A stretch of 64,000 nucleotides of DNA from Neptuniibacter sp048548695 (GCF_048548695.1 NZ_JBLYIF010000008.1); one strand, 5' to 3'; positions 25,736 through 35,546 are shown, counted from the first letter of the stretch. Numbers and translations are program-made. Notes: generated from the letters alone by a model not told the origin.

Positions 25736-28669
25736 ATGAAAAGAATGCTAATTAACGCAACTCAACCTGAAGAGCTGCGTGTAGCACTGGTCGATGGCCA
25801 GCGCTTATATGACCTGGATATCGAATCCGATTCCCGGGAACAGAAAAAAGCCAATATCTACAAAGGCAAAATCACCCGAATCGAGCCCAGCCTTGAAGCT
25901 GCATTTGTCGATTATGGCTCTGAACGCCACGGCTTCCTGCCCCTGAAAGAGATCTCCCGCGAATATTTCACTCAGAAACCAACCCGCGGTAATCGCCCGA
26001 ATATCAAAGATGTGCTGAAAGAAGGCACAGAAGTGATTGTCCAGGTAGATAAAGAAGAGCGTGGCAACAAGGGCGCGGCCCTGACCACCTTTATCAGCCT
26101 GGCCGGCCGTTATCTGGTGCTGATGCCGAACAACCCTCGTGCTGGCGGCATTTCCCGTCGCATTGAAGGCGACGAACGTTCACAGTTAAAAGAAGCACTG
26201 GCCGGTGTAAACATCCCTAATCAGATGGGTATTATCATCCGTACGGCAGGTGTCGGTCGCAGCTCTGAAGAGCTACAGTGGGACTTGGATTACCTCAAAA
26301 CCCTGTGGGATGCCATTACCCAAGCATCAGATGAGCGGGCTGCTCCGTTCCTGATCTATCAGGAAAGCAACGTGGTCATCCGTGCGGTACGCGATTATCT
26401 GCGCGCCGACATCGGTGAAGTGTTGATTGATGACCCGCAGGTTTTCGAAGAAGCTAAAACCTTCGTCAAGCAGGTCATGCCTACCTACGAAAACAAGATC
26501 AAGCTATACGACGATCAAACCCCGCTATTTAACCGGTTCCAGATCGAAACTCAGATCGAAACCGCTTTCCAGCGTGAAGTCACATTACCTTCCGGTGGTT
26601 CGATCGTTATCGATCCAACTGAAGCACTAGTATCTATAGACATCAACTCCGCCCGAGCAACACGTGGTGGAGATATCGAAGAAACAGCCTTGCAGACTAA
26701 CCTGGAAGCGGCTGAGGAAGTTGCTCGACAGCTCCGCCTGCGTGATATCGGTGGTCTTATTGTTATCGACTTCATCGATATGACACCGATCAAAAACCAG
26801 CGTGAAGTAGAGAAACGTTTGCAGGACGTCCTGAAAGTCGATCGTGCCCGGGTTCAGATGGGCCGGATTTCGCGCTTTGGCCTGCTGGAAATGTCCCGTC
26901 AGCGGTTACGCCCTTCCCTGGCGGAAACACGCGGTGTTGTCTGCCCACGCTGTAATGGACAGGGCACCATTCGTGATACTGAATCACTGGCACTGTCAAT
27001 TCTGCGACTGATTGAAGAAGAATCCGGCAAAGAGCGTACCGCACAAATTCGCGCCATACTGCCAGTGACCGTCGCTACCTACCTGCTGAATGAAAAGCGC
27101 AAGGCAGTGCATGATATCGAACACCGTCAAGGTGTCCGTGTGGTGATTGTACCGAATCCAAATATGGAAACGCCGCATTACGAAGTCGTGCGACTGCGTG
27201 ATGATCACACAGTCTCAACCACCAACGATGCCAGCTATACCCTGCAGCCAGAAACAGAAGAAGTTGATCTGGTTCAGGCCGCCACGGCTCAAACAGCATC
27301 AGCCGGTAAAGAAAAAGCCGCTGTTCGTACTGTCGCCCCGCAAGCACCGGCACCGACTGCGGATGCCTCACCTGCTCCAACTGAAAAAGCGCCAGCACGA
27401 CCCAGCCAATTACAGCCTAAATCATCCCTTGGCCACCGTGTTCTGGGTGTTTTCAAAGGCTTGTTCGGCAACCAGACCGAGGCTGCCAAACCCGCTGCAG
27501 AAACAGAAGAGAAACCGGCACCAAAACGTAACCGTGGCGGGCGCTCATCAGGTAACAATCAGAATAATCCGAATCGTCGCCACCGTCGTCGTGACAACGA
27601 CCGCCGTAATAAACCTGAACGGCAGAATGACGAGATCATTACTCTGGAACCAGAATCCAACCTGCCACCGATAGGTGAGCAGGAGGAGAAGCCAAAACGT
27701 CGCCGTCGCCGTCGCCGTGGTGGTGAACGTCAGAATGATGCCAGTACTGAAACGACTAACGAAACCAGCGCCAATACCAGTACTGACCAAAAAACCGATG
27801 GCAATAAGACAGAAGAGACCGAACAGCGAAATCCACGCCGTCGCGGCCGTCGCCGTCGCGGAAGTGAACGTCAATCTGTGCGTTCCGATGCCCCAGGTAC
27901 GGCAGTCGCCAGCGAAGGATCAGCTAACATGGCTAAAGCCAAATCCAGTGGCGGAGATTCCAAGCAACCCGCTGCGGGACAAGAGAAGCCTGAAGCCCCC
28001 GCCAAGCCAGAAAAGTCTGTACAAGCTGCTGACAATCAGGCTATAGAGGCGGTAGCAACTCAAGCTACACCAGACGTTACTGACACCGAAGCGGCTGCTG
28101 CGGATAACAGCACAATGGCAGATACTGCAACCAAACAGGACGCGCCCGGAGATACTACCGATCCGGAACCTGTCGTAGCGGATAATGCACCTGCAGAGGT
28201 CGAGGTAGAAGCAACAGCAGATACTCAAGGCTCAGAGTCAACGAGTCAGCCGACCACTGTCGAACAGGAGCAGCCATCAACCGCAGTTGAGACAGAACCT
28301 GCTCAAAGTGAAGCGCCGTCACCAGCGGAAGACGTAACTAGCACACCTGAAGCAGCGGCTGAAAACCCCGCAACGCCTGAAGCAGAGCTAGCAACATCAA
28401 CAGCAGCTGAAACGGCTCAAGAGACGGAAGCGGCACCGCAGCCAGAGGCTGAAGTCAGTGATCTAGAAACACCAGCAGAGGAAAATGAAGCCGTTGCCGC
28501 ACCTGAGGCTGAGGCTACCGAAACCCCTGCCACTGTTATCCAAGAAGCTGATGAGACTCAAGCGGCAGAAGTGCCCGCTGAAGAAGAGGCGCCCCGCCCA
28601 CGCAAGCGCCGTAGCCGGGCACCAAATGATCCTCGCTTACGTCGCCAGTCTTCTGACGATAAAAAATAA
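25736..28669 (+). CDS. rne: Ribonuclease E
   Basis: A 977-aa endoribonuclease, the scaffold of the RNA degradosome, acting at the inner membrane in gammaproteobacteria. The catalytic half has an S1 domain near 37-120 (ANIYKGKITRIEPSLEAAFVDYG), the DNase-like catalytic aspartates near 303 (SIDINSARAT) and 346 (VIDFIDM), and the Zn-link CPRCNGQG near 404. The C-terminal half (about 510-977) is low complexity: Arg-rich stretches near 655 and 705, then a long Ala/Glu/Thr-rich segment of imperfect repeats, and a final block RKRRSRAPNDPRLRR. Regulation through its own leader is likely. Confidence 0.97.
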   Translation: MKRMLINATQPEELRVALVDGQRLYDLDIESDSREQKKANIYKGKITRIEPSLEAAFVDYGSERHGFLPLKEISREYFTQKPTRGNRPNIKDVLKEGTEVIVQVDKEERGNKGAALTTFISLAGRYLVLMPNNPRAGGISRRIEGDERSQLKEALAGVNIPNQMGIIIRTAGVGRSSEELQWDLDYLKTLWDAITQASDERAAPFLIYQESNVVIRAVRDYLRADIGEVLIDDPQVFEEAKTFVKQVMPTYENKIKLYDDQTPLFNRFQIETQIETAFQREVTLPSGGSIVIDPTEALVSIDINSARATRGGDIEETALQTNLEAAEEVARQLRLRDIGGLIVIDFIDMTPIKNQREVEKRLQDVLKVDRARVQMGRISRFGLLEMSRQRLRPSLAETRGVVCPRCNGQGTIRDTESLALSILRLIEEESGKERTAQIRAILPVTVATYLLNEKRKAVHDIEHRQGVRVVIVPNPNMETPHYEVVRLRDDHTVSTTNDASYTLQPETEEVDLVQAATAQTASAGKEKAAVRTVAPQAPAPTADASPAPTEKAPARPSQLQPKSSLGHRVLGVFKGLFGNQTEAAKPAAETEEKPAPKRNRGGRSSGNNQNNPNRRHRRRDNDRRNKPERQNDEIITLEPESNLPPIGEQEEKPKRRRRRRRGGERQNDASTETTNETSANTSTDQKTDGNKTEETEQRNPRRRGRRRRGSERQSVRSDAPGTAVASEGSANMAKAKSSGGDSKQPAAGQEKPEAPAKPEKSVQAADNQAIEAVATQATPDVTDTEAAAADNSTMADTATKQDAPGDTTDPEPVVADNAPAEVEVEATADTQGSESTSQPTTVEQEQPSTAVETEPAQSEAPSPAEDVTSTPEAAAENPATPEAELATSTAAETAQETEAAPQPEAEVSDLETPAEENEAVAAPEAEATETPATVIQEADETQAAEVPAEEEAPRPRKRRSRAPNDPRLRRQSSDDKK

Positions 28670-28688
28670 CAGCGGGTCCTGACGCAAT

Positions 28689-28716
28689 AAAAAAGCCGGC
28701 GAAAGCCGGCTTTTTT
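28689..28716. terminator. Bidirectional terminator between rne and murB
   Basis: A-rich flank, GCCGGC, GAAA tetraloop, GCCGGC, T6. Serves the convergent rne and murB. Confidence 0.93.
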
Positions 28717-28738
28717 GTATCCAAAACAAGGGTTCACC

Positions 28739-29761
28739 CTACGGATATACCCGCGGCTCCATCTGCAAACTTACGCCGAAGCGTTGCTTGACCGACGCAG
28801 AGATATCACCAGCCAGCGCCATCAACTCAACGAACTCAGCACCACCCAGGTTAACCAGTACCAAGGCTTGTTTGTCATATACACCAACACCGCCGTTGCG
28901 ATGACCTTTCCAACCCGCCTGATCAATTAACCAGCCGGCTGCCAGTTTATACTGACCATTTTTTTCCGGATAAGCCACCAGGTCAGGAAACTGTTGTTTT
29001 AATGCCTGATACACACTGGCATCGACACGCGGATTCTCGAAAAAGCTGCCCGCATTTCCCAGCGTAGCGGGGTCAGGTAATTTCGAGGCGCGCACGCTGC
29101 AAACCGCAGCAACCAATTGTTCGGGGGTTGGCTGATCCTGCCCCTGTTGCGATAAGTACTGATTTAACGCGCCATAATGCAGTTTGGGTGCAAACGTCGT
29201 AGACAGGTTAAACCGCACTCGCCAGATAATATAACGACCTGGCTGTTGTGATTTAAATAAGCTATCGCGATAACTTAACTGGCACTCAGCAGCCATCAAC
29301 TGCACGACTGACTTAGCATGACGGTCATAGGCGATAACACTGTGCAGACAATCAGCTATTTCAACACCGTAAGCACCAATATTCTGCACCGGAGCAGCAC
29401 CTACCGTACCGGGAATCAACGCCAGATTCTCTAAACCATGCAAACCAAGTTGCAGCAAGTGACGAACAAATTGATGCCAGTTCTCCCCTGCGCCGGCTTC
29501 GACAATCACATTATCGCCATCATCTGCCAGCAGATGAATACCCGCAGCAGCAATACCGATCACAGCACCGGGCAACGCGGGTTGCAACACCAAGTTACTA
29601 CCACCACCTAAAATCAACACTGGCCACTGTTTCGCCTCAGCCTGCTCAAGCGCTTCAACCAACTCGGTGAGCTGATTAACCTGAACAAAATGCTCGGCGA
29701 ATACTGGCAGGCCAAAACTGTTAGCAGCTGTCAGGTCCTGGTTTTCATGCCAAGTAATCAT
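28739..29761 (-). CDS. murB: UDP-N-acetylenolpyruvoylglucosamine reductase MurB
   Basis: A 340-aa flavoenzyme (type I MurB, as in E. coli, 342 aa) that reduces the enolpyruvyl group to UDP-MurNAc with NADPH in peptidoglycan precursor synthesis. FAD-binding motifs are visible: VLILGGGSNLVL near 48-60 and NLALIPGTVGAAPVQNIGAYGVE near 115-137. The segment LGNAGSFFENP contains the catalytic Ser. Its start overlaps the stop of the phosphatase gene by 4 bp (ATGA). Confidence 0.97.
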   Translation of the reverse strand: MITWHENQDLTAANSFGLPVFAEHFVQVNQLTELVEALEQAEAKQWPVLILGGGSNLVLQPALPGAVIGIAAAGIHLLADDGDNVIVEAGAGENWHQFVRHLLQLGLHGLENLALIPGTVGAAPVQNIGAYGVEIADCLHSVIAYDRHAKSVVQLMAAECQLSYRDSLFKSQQPGRYIIWRVRFNLSTTFAPKLHYGALNQYLSQQGQDQPTPEQLVAAVCSVRASKLPDPATLGNAGSFFENPRVDASVYQALKQQFPDLVAYPEKNGQYKLAAGWLIDQAGWKGHRNGGVGVYDKQALVLVNLGGAEFVELMALAGDISASVKQRFGVSLQMEPRVYP

Positions 29762-30234
29762 GACTTGGCAAGCTCTTGTTGCAGGTGATCCAACAAGCCA
29801 TTAGCGGCAGAGACGACCAATGCGAGTACATGCTCAAAGCCATCAGCACCACCATAATACGGGTCAGGCACCTCAGTTTCCTTCAGCTCAGTGAACTCCA
29901 GAAACCGGCCCAGATAGCCCGCATAATCAGATGGGCAAAGTTGCTGCAATGCCATCAGGTTTGCATCATCCATAGCCAGAATATAATCAAATTGCTGAAA
30001 ATCATTACGCTCAACTTGACGAGCGCGCAGATGATCCAGCGGATACCCCTGCTGTTTAGCGACCCGTGCAGAACGCGCATCCGGCGGATTACCCACGTGA
30101 TATGCTGCCGTACCCGCCGAGTCCACCTGAATCAGATGGCTCAAGCCCCGCTGTTTAGTCAATGTCTCGAGCACCCCATGAGCAGTAGGAGAGCGACAGA
30201 TATTACCCAGGCAAACAAATAAAATACGTTTCAT
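29758..30234 (-). CDS. Low molecular weight protein-tyrosine phosphatase
   Basis: A 158-aa phosphatase. The catalytic P-loop CLGNICRSPTA (Cys-x5-Arg-Ser) is at residues 8-18 and the general acid Asp is in VPDPYYGGADGFEHV near 125. The family acts on phosphotyrosine proteins; in bacteria many members control exopolysaccharide kinases, but none is beside it. It is part of the kdsB-ptp-murB run, the same order as in Pseudomonas. kdsB ends 2 bp before it starts. Confidence 0.93.
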   Translation of the reverse strand: MKRILFVCLGNICRSPTAHGVLETLTKQRGLSHLIQVDSAGTAAYHVGNPPDARSARVAKQQGYPLDHLRARQVERNDFQQFDYILAMDDANLMALQQLCPSDYAGYLGRFLEFTELKETEVPDPYYGGADGFEHVLALVVSAANGLLDHLQQELAKS

Positions 30235-30236
30235 GC

Positions 30237-31010
30237 TTAAGCTGTAGCCTGATCCAACAATTGTTGTAACCGCGCCAGGTCCTCAGGCGTATCCACCCCG
30301 GTAGGCGGCTGTTCATCGGCTTCAGCAACATGAATCCGAGCCCCGTTCCACATCGCCCGTAGTTGTTCCAGGCATTCAGTGGTTTCTAAGGGTGTCGGCG
30401 GCCATTTCACAAAGTCATTCAGCAACTTCACCCGATAGGCATAAATACCTATATGCCGTTGCCAGGAAAAACCTTCTGGCAGCACTTTCTGGCTATCAGC
30501 TTGAGCAAATGCATCCCGTGGCCAAGGCATAGGCGCACGGCTAAAATACAGCGCCATTCCTCTGGCATCAGATACTACTTTGACCACATTAGGGTTTAAC
30601 AGGGACTCAACGTCAAGAATAGGCTCGCTCAGAGTCGCAATACTGGCACTCTGTTCAGCCAGTAAGTTATGGGCAACCTGATTGATAATTCGCGGCGGTA
30701 TCAAAGGCTCGTCGCCTTGCACATTGACCACGATATCGTCTGCATAGAATCCCTGTTTACTGACCACCTCCTGCAATCGATCGGTGCCGGATGGGTGATC
30801 CGCTGAGGTAAGCACCACCTCAGCACCAAATCGCTCTGCCGTATCAGCTATACGGACATCATCCGTCGCGACCAGAATACGTTCCGCTTCACTCTCACAG
30901 GCTCGTTCATACACATGCTGCACCATCGGCTTACCCTGCAGCAGCGCGAGAGGTTTGCCTGGAAAACGGCTGGACGCATAACGGGCCGGAATAATGACAC
31001 TGAATCCCAT
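30237..31010 (-). CDS. kdsB: 3-deoxy-manno-octulosonate cytidylyltransferase KdsB
   Basis: A 257-aa enzyme that activates Kdo as CMP-Kdo for the LPS core. The N-terminal motif FSVIIPARYASSRFPGKPLA is the nucleotide-binding signature, followed by ILVATDDVRIADTAERFG and VVNVQGDEPLIPP. The start at 31010 is used; a 78-residue upstream extension is unlike the family, and GGAG lies seven bases before this ATG. The small ycaR gene is just upstream. Confidence 0.97.
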   Translation of the reverse strand: MGFSVIIPARYASSRFPGKPLALLQGKPMVQHVYERACESEAERILVATDDVRIADTAERFGAEVVLTSADHPSGTDRLQEVVSKQGFYADDIVVNVQGDEPLIPPRIINQVAHNLLAEQSASIATLSEPILDVESLLNPNVVKVVSDARGMALYFSRAPMPWPRDAFAQADSQKVLPEGFSWQRHIGIYAYRVKLLNDFVKWPPTPLETTECLEQLRAMWNGARIHVAEADEQPPTGVDTPEDLARLQQLLDQATA

Positions 31011-31029
31011 GGAGTGGCTCCTTCCCGGT

Positions 31030-31215
31030 TTATTTGGCTTCGCGCTCTTGCGCGGTAAGCTCCCGCGCTTCAGATTCCAGCAGCACCGGAATATCATCCC
31101 GTACCGGATATGCAAGCCCGCTAGCCCGGCAGACCAGCTCATTGGTTTCAGGCTGAAACTCAAGTGGCGCCTTGGTGACAGGGCACACCAGTAAGGCCAG
31201 TAATTTTTTATCCAT
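31030..31215 (-). CDS. ycaR: Trm112-family protein YcaR
   Basis: A 61-aa protein MDKKLLALLVCPVTKAPLEFQ with a C-terminal IPVLLESEARELTAQE. The family (Trm112-like, UPF0434) is a small zinc-ribbon-like fold. This one keeps two visible cysteines (VCPVT and LVCRAS). In gammaproteobacteria it sits between lpxK and kdsB, as here. The role in bacteria is unclear. Its start overlaps the end of lpxK by 8 bp. Confidence 0.93.
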   Translation of the reverse strand: MDKKLLALLVCPVTKAPLEFQPETNELVCRASGLAYPVRDDIPVLLESEARELTAQEREAK

Positions 31216-32224
31216 GGTTCGATATACTCTTGTTCAATAAACACGCTTCCAGCCGTTGTAAAAGCTGGAAGATGAAATTATCAGGCAAGCAAGCAGAGAC
31301 TTCTACATACCAGGCATCTTTGATGTCGAAACCCTGCAACTTAACGGCATCTTTTTCCGTCATCAGCACTGGCCAGTCTGGCGCCAACCGCAGGTCATCA
31401 TCAACATAATGATGATGATCGGAAAACGCATGACACTCAGGCTTGGCTCCCAGTTGCTCACGCACCAAATCAAAAAATCGAGGCGGGTTGCCAATCCCAG
31501 CCACAGCATGCACTGGCTGGCCTGAAAACCAATCCAATGCTTGTTGTTGCTGTCCATCAACACTACACAACCGATCCGGTTGCAGCGTCATCATGTACGC
31601 TCGGGAAGCAAGTTCAGCCGCCAGTTTATCTGGCTGTCCATTCACGACTAAAAAATCTACCTGTGACAGTCTGGTGGCCGGCTCTCTTAACGGTCCGGCA
31701 GGCAAACAGTGCTGGTTGCCCAGCCCCCGCTGACCATCCAGTACAGCAATTTCAATATCCCGCCCCAGCGCGTAATGCTGAAGACCATCATCACTAATAA
31801 TAAGATTGCAATTAAATTCAGCCAGTAGCTGTTGTGCGGCGGCAACACGATCCGGGGCAATAACAACCGGGCAGCCACTGCGGCGGGCCAGCAGACTAGG
31901 CTCATCACCGGCCAAACGTACTTCAGTGTCTGAGTGAATAGTCAAAGGGAAGGATTTGGCAGCACTTTTGTAGCCGCGACTGATAATGCCAGGATTCCAG
32001 CCAGCACGTTTTAACTGCTCACATAAATACAGAACCAGAGGCGTTTTACCCGTGCCGCCCACACTGATATTGCCAACAATGACTACTGGAACCGGTGCCT
32101 GCCATTGCCGCACCAGCGATCGATTTTTCCGACGGCTGGCCAATATGTGAAACAACCGCTCCAGTGGCAAGAGCCAGCAGGATGGTGGCTGATCAGCATA
32201 CCACTGCCGAGTCAGCCACTTCAT
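31208..32224 (-). CDS. lpxK: Tetraacyldisaccharide 4'-kinase LpxK
   Basis: A 338-aa membrane-associated P-loop kinase that phosphorylates the 4' position of the lipid A precursor to form lipid IVA. The Walker A motif is VGNISVGGTGKTPLV near residue 50-65, and the DDGLQH motif (ISDDGLQHYALGRD) follows near 145. The start overlaps the stop of exbD (ATGA). It forms an operon with exbB/exbD upstream and ycaR-kdsB downstream. Confidence 0.96.
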   Translation of the reverse strand: MKWLTRQWYADQPPSCWLLPLERLFHILASRRKNRSLVRQWQAPVPVVIVGNISVGGTGKTPLVLYLCEQLKRAGWNPGIISRGYKSAAKSFPLTIHSDTEVRLAGDEPSLLARRSGCPVVIAPDRVAAAQQLLAEFNCNLIISDDGLQHYALGRDIEIAVLDGQRGLGNQHCLPAGPLREPATRLSQVDFLVVNGQPDKLAAELASRAYMMTLQPDRLCSVDGQQQQALDWFSGQPVHAVAGIGNPPRFFDLVREQLGAKPECHAFSDHHHYVDDDLRLAPDWPVLMTEKDAVKLQGFDIKDAWYVEVSACLPDNFIFQLLQRLEACLLNKSISNHG

Positions 32225-32640
32225 TCAGATGCCGGTTCCTGCGTGGTAATACTTAACTTGGTAAAGCCAAGCTTACCTGCCACATCCATAGCGGTAACCA
32301 CTGCCTGATGCGGGGTCTGGGCATCTGCGGTGATAATCAATGGCAATTCACGATTATCCCCGGCCAGCTCTCGCAGGGCGCGGCTTAATGTATCGGCCTG
32401 AGCATTAACCAGTACAGCACCGTTAACACTGAATTGGCCATCTGCAGCGATCAGTACTTCCAGTACCAAGTCCTGATCAACGGATTTTTCACCGCTCGCT
32501 TCAGGCAGATCAATCTCCAAATGGGTTTCTTTGGTAAAGGTTGTGGAGATCATGAAGAAAATCAGTAACAGGAACACCACATCAATCAGTGGTGTCAGGT
32601 TAACGCTGACCTCTTCCGGTTTTTGTCGTGGAAACTTCAC
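32221..32640 (-). CDS. exbD: ExbD/TolR family biopolymer transport protein
   Basis: A 139-aa protein with one N-terminal membrane helix containing the functional Asp: NLTPLIDVVFLLLIFFMIST near residues 15-34. The C-terminal part is periplasmic. With the partner ExbB it uses proton-motive force to energise outer-membrane processes. Start codon GTG with AGGAGA upstream. It sits next to lpxK rather than tonB, an arrangement also recalled in Pseudomonas; its outer-membrane partner is not known. Confidence 0.92.
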   Translation of the reverse strand: MKFPRQKPEEVSVNLTPLIDVVFLLLIFFMISTTFTKETHLEIDLPEASGEKSVDQDLVLEVLIAADGQFSVNGAVLVNAQADTLSRALRELAGDNRELPLIITADAQTPHQAVVTAMDVAGKLGFTKLSITTQEPASE

Positions 32641-32651
32641 AGCCTGTTCTC

Positions 32652-33272
32652 CTACTGCAGATCCACGTCACGCTCACCGTGCATCACTTCGATCAGCTTG
32701 ATGGTTTCCTGCTCCATGGTAACCACCAACGTATCAACCCGGCGCTGGAAAAAACGGTGAAAGATCAGTGCAGGAATCGCCACCGACAAACCCGCCGCGG
32801 TGGTAATCAACGCTTCTGAGATGCCGCCCGCCAGCACATTTGCATTGCCGGTACCCTGAATCATAATCTCGGTAAAGACCTTGATCATACCGATTACAGT
32901 ACCGAGCAAACCAAGCAGTGGGGTAATCGCAGCGATTGTTCCCAGGGCATTGAGAAACCGCTCCAGATCATGAATCACCTGAGAGGCAGATTCCTGAATG
33001 CTCTCCTTCATAATTTCCCGGCCATGAGCCGCATTGTTCAGGCCAGCAGCAATGATCTGTCCCAGCGGACTAGCCTGTTTCAACTCACGTAACCGTTCAG
33101 GAGTCACCTGGTGTTTTTTCACCATGGTCCAGACCTCGGCCAACAAGCCACCAGGCGTCACTCGACTGGTGCGCAGCGTCCATAGACGTTCCAGACAAAT
33201 AGCCAAAGCAATAACGGAACAGGCAATGATTGGCACCATCAGCCAGCCGCCAGACTGAATGAGTTCAAACAC
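32652..33272 (-). CDS. exbB: MotA/TolQ/ExbB proton channel family protein
   Basis: A 206-aa inner-membrane protein with three predicted helices: near 12-28 (WLMVPIIACSVIALAICLE), 108-130 (LGTIAAITPLLGLLGTVIGMIKVF) and 150-172. The conserved second-helix pattern ITPLLGLLGTVIGMI and the late ITTAAGLSVAIPALIFHR mark the ExbB/TolQ family. It starts with GTG preceded by AAGGAG. It is 11 bp from exbD and probably acts with it. Confidence 0.93.
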   Translation of the reverse strand: MFELIQSGGWLMVPIIACSVIALAICLERLWTLRTSRVTPGGLLAEVWTMVKKHQVTPERLRELKQASPLGQIIAAGLNNAAHGREIMKESIQESASQVIHDLERFLNALGTIAAITPLLGLLGTVIGMIKVFTEIMIQGTGNANVLAGGISEALITTAAGLSVAIPALIFHRFFQRRVDTLVVTMEQETIKLIEVMHGERDVDLQ

Positions 33273-33329
33273 GTTTTTATTCTCCTTAACAAGTGCTGCT
33301 GTACTCTACCACAGGCTGGCCGTGGAAAC

Positions 33330-35546
33330 CTATCGCCAGAAGCGCGGTTGCTCCCGTATAAAGGGGGTAGCGAGGCACTTTCCGTCAGCGGAAACGCTTA
33401 ACTTAACGGCACCACCAAATGCTGTATTGAACTGCCGGGCGCTGATGTTTTCAACCCGATTCACGACATCCGGGTGCGGGTGGTTATATGGATTCGCAAA
33501 TCCTGCACTGTAAATAACCACCTCCGGCCGCCAGCCTTGTAAAAACGCCTGGGAGTTAGAAAAGCGACTGCCATGGTGTGACGCCACAAGCCAACTGAGT
33601 GATCTGCCTGCCGGGTCAAGCCGTTGTTCAGTAGCGCTACCAATATCACCCGTCAACAATAATGTGCAATGTGCCCCTGCGACTAACAGGACACAAGAGC
33701 GCTCATTATCCTCAGTACCTTCACTACCTGCCAGAAACTCAAAATGTACCCCGCTATGCTGCCAGGCTACTCCCCGCCGGCAATACTGACTCTGGGCCGT
33801 CGCCAACGGATAAGACGCATAGGTTGTTGCTACCTCTATCCGTTCACTCAAGGCTGAATAACCTCCCGCGTGGTCACTGTCGTCATGGCTCAGAACCAGA
33901 GTATCAACCTGTGACACGGCTTTTGCCCGCAGAGCTGGCAACACTGCCCAATCAAATGCACGACTGCCACTGCGATAGATAGGTCCCAGGTCATACAGCA
34001 GATGGTAATTATTCGCCATTACCCACACTGCTAACCCCTGCCCCACATCAAAAACAACCGCGTCAAAATCACCACGCTTTTGCCGATTGTGCTGCGGCAG
34101 TAACAGCGGAACAAACAAAATCAGAGCCAGTAATTTATATCGCCCGCCGACTGGCAGCACCATCAGTAATACGCCCGCCACAGCTGGCAACATTACCCTT
34201 GGTTCAGGCACTGGTAGATTGAGATAACTCCAGGGCACCGCCGCGACCTGAGCCAATACCCACCAGAAACGCTCTGCCAGCCACAACACAGTAGGTTGCA
34301 GCAACGTAATACCAGCCTGGTAAACCAACTGATCAGCCAGTAATAGCGGCACTAACACACTGATCCAGGGTATGGCTAACAGGTTAATAACCGGGGCAGC
34401 CAATGACACCCCAGAAAAAAACAGTAATGACAACGGTAGCATTGCAGGTAATAACATCACTTGAATTTTCAGCAACGGCAAGCGACTACTGCCACACTGG
34501 TACAGCACGATCAGCACAGCCACAACAAAGAATGATAACCAGCAGCCGGTATTAAAAATGGCGATCGGTGACACTGTCAGTACTGCGGCTAACGCCAACC
34601 ACCAGCGCGTCCAATGGTCGATCAACCGCAGGCGCCAACCCGTGACTAATAACACAGCCAACATCACAAATGCCCGTTGCGAGGGAATACCAGCGCCGCC
34701 AATCACCACGTACCCTGCCGCCAGCAACAGCGCTGTAACGTAAGGAGGCCAGCGCTTACCGCCAAGTCCAGGCAAGCAGCCCAGTAAGCGCCCTAACCAC
34801 CAACCTACCAACGCCAGCAAACCAATATGCATGCCACTTATGATCGCCAGATGCACGGTGCCGGTTTGTTGTAATGTCAGCCACTGTTGATCACCCAGCC
34901 CTGAGCGAGTTCCGGTAGTCAGTGCCTGTAGCAGCGCACTGACATCTGCTGGATAGCGGATCTTAAGCTGCTGATTAAGCTGTTGCCGCCAACGGTCAAC
35001 CGACCAACCCGGTGCAGGGTGGAGTATGTTCAGACCACGAACATAACCGGTGGCGGCGATCGACTGCTCGAGTAACAGTTTTTCATAATCAAAACCCTGC
35101 GGGTTAAGGCTCCCCCGAGGGACTTTTAACCGTGCATTAACTTGAATCTGCATGCCACTTAACAATGGCACCTCTGGCTGATACCAGCTTAAGCGTACCC
35201 TCTCGGGTTGAAAATCAGAGGTTTTTCCCTGTAACTCGGCCTGTTCAACCTGTAGTGTAAAGCGTGTCGATTGGGCAGACTGATGAGGCAGGTCTATGAT
35301 CTGCCCGGTTAACAGCCAGTCGGTTCGATTCATCTCGGCCGGTAGCTGCAGGCCTAACTGCCAATGCGCCCATAAACTGGCCCATAACAGCCCCAACAGA
35401 AACAACACCAGGTTTACTACTACGCGTTGGCGCAGCAAACACACGACCAATAGGGCAATGAAAATGCAACCTGACAGGGGTATAAGGGTATTTAAATGTA
35501 ATGCGCCGAAGATTCCCGCCACATAACAGATCATCCGTGATCGCAT
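33330..35546 (-). CDS. comEC: ComEC/Rec2 family DNA internalisation protein
   Basis: A 738-aa polytopic inner-membrane protein. Residues 1-60 hold N-terminal helices, about 70-170 an OB-like DUF4131 domain, about 210-480 the competence transmembrane domain (TVHLAIISGMHIGLLALVGWWLG is typical), and about 505-735 a metallo-beta-lactamase domain with VFDVGQGLAVWV, LVLSHDDSDHAGGY and LVASHHGSRFSN. It is proposed to form the channel for single-stranded DNA uptake in natural transformation. It lies upstream of exbB on the same strand (57-bp gap). Confidence 0.94.
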   Translation of the reverse strand: MRSRMICYVAGIFGALHLNTLIPLSGCIFIALLVVCLLRQRVVVNLVLFLLGLLWASLWAHWQLGLQLPAEMNRTDWLLTGQIIDLPHQSAQSTRFTLQVEQAELQGKTSDFQPERVRLSWYQPEVPLLSGMQIQVNARLKVPRGSLNPQGFDYEKLLLEQSIAATGYVRGLNILHPAPGWSVDRWRQQLNQQLKIRYPADVSALLQALTTGTRSGLGDQQWLTLQQTGTVHLAIISGMHIGLLALVGWWLGRLLGCLPGLGGKRWPPYVTALLLAAGYVVIGGAGIPSQRAFVMLAVLLVTGWRLRLIDHWTRWWLALAAVLTVSPIAIFNTGCWLSFFVVAVLIVLYQCGSSRLPLLKIQVMLLPAMLPLSLLFFSGVSLAAPVINLLAIPWISVLVPLLLADQLVYQAGITLLQPTVLWLAERFWWVLAQVAAVPWSYLNLPVPEPRVMLPAVAGVLLMVLPVGGRYKLLALILFVPLLLPQHNRQKRGDFDAVVFDVGQGLAVWVMANNYHLLYDLGPIYRSGSRAFDWAVLPALRAKAVSQVDTLVLSHDDSDHAGGYSALSERIEVATTYASYPLATAQSQYCRRGVAWQHSGVHFEFLAGSEGTEDNERSCVLLVAGAHCTLLLTGDIGSATEQRLDPAGRSLSWLVASHHGSRFSNSQAFLQGWRPEVVIYSAGFANPYNHPHPDVVNRVENISARQFNTAFGGAVKLSVSADGKCLATPFIREQPRFWR

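Noticed and set aside
27691..28650. Arg-, Ala- and Glu-rich repeats in rne as possible tandem repeat element
   Set aside because: Low-complexity protein coding typical of the RNase E C-terminal half; no exact DNA unit repeats.
31011..31244. 78-codon upstream extension of kdsB
   Set aside because: Overlaps ycaR and does not match KdsB; the ATG at 31010 has its own ribosome-binding site.
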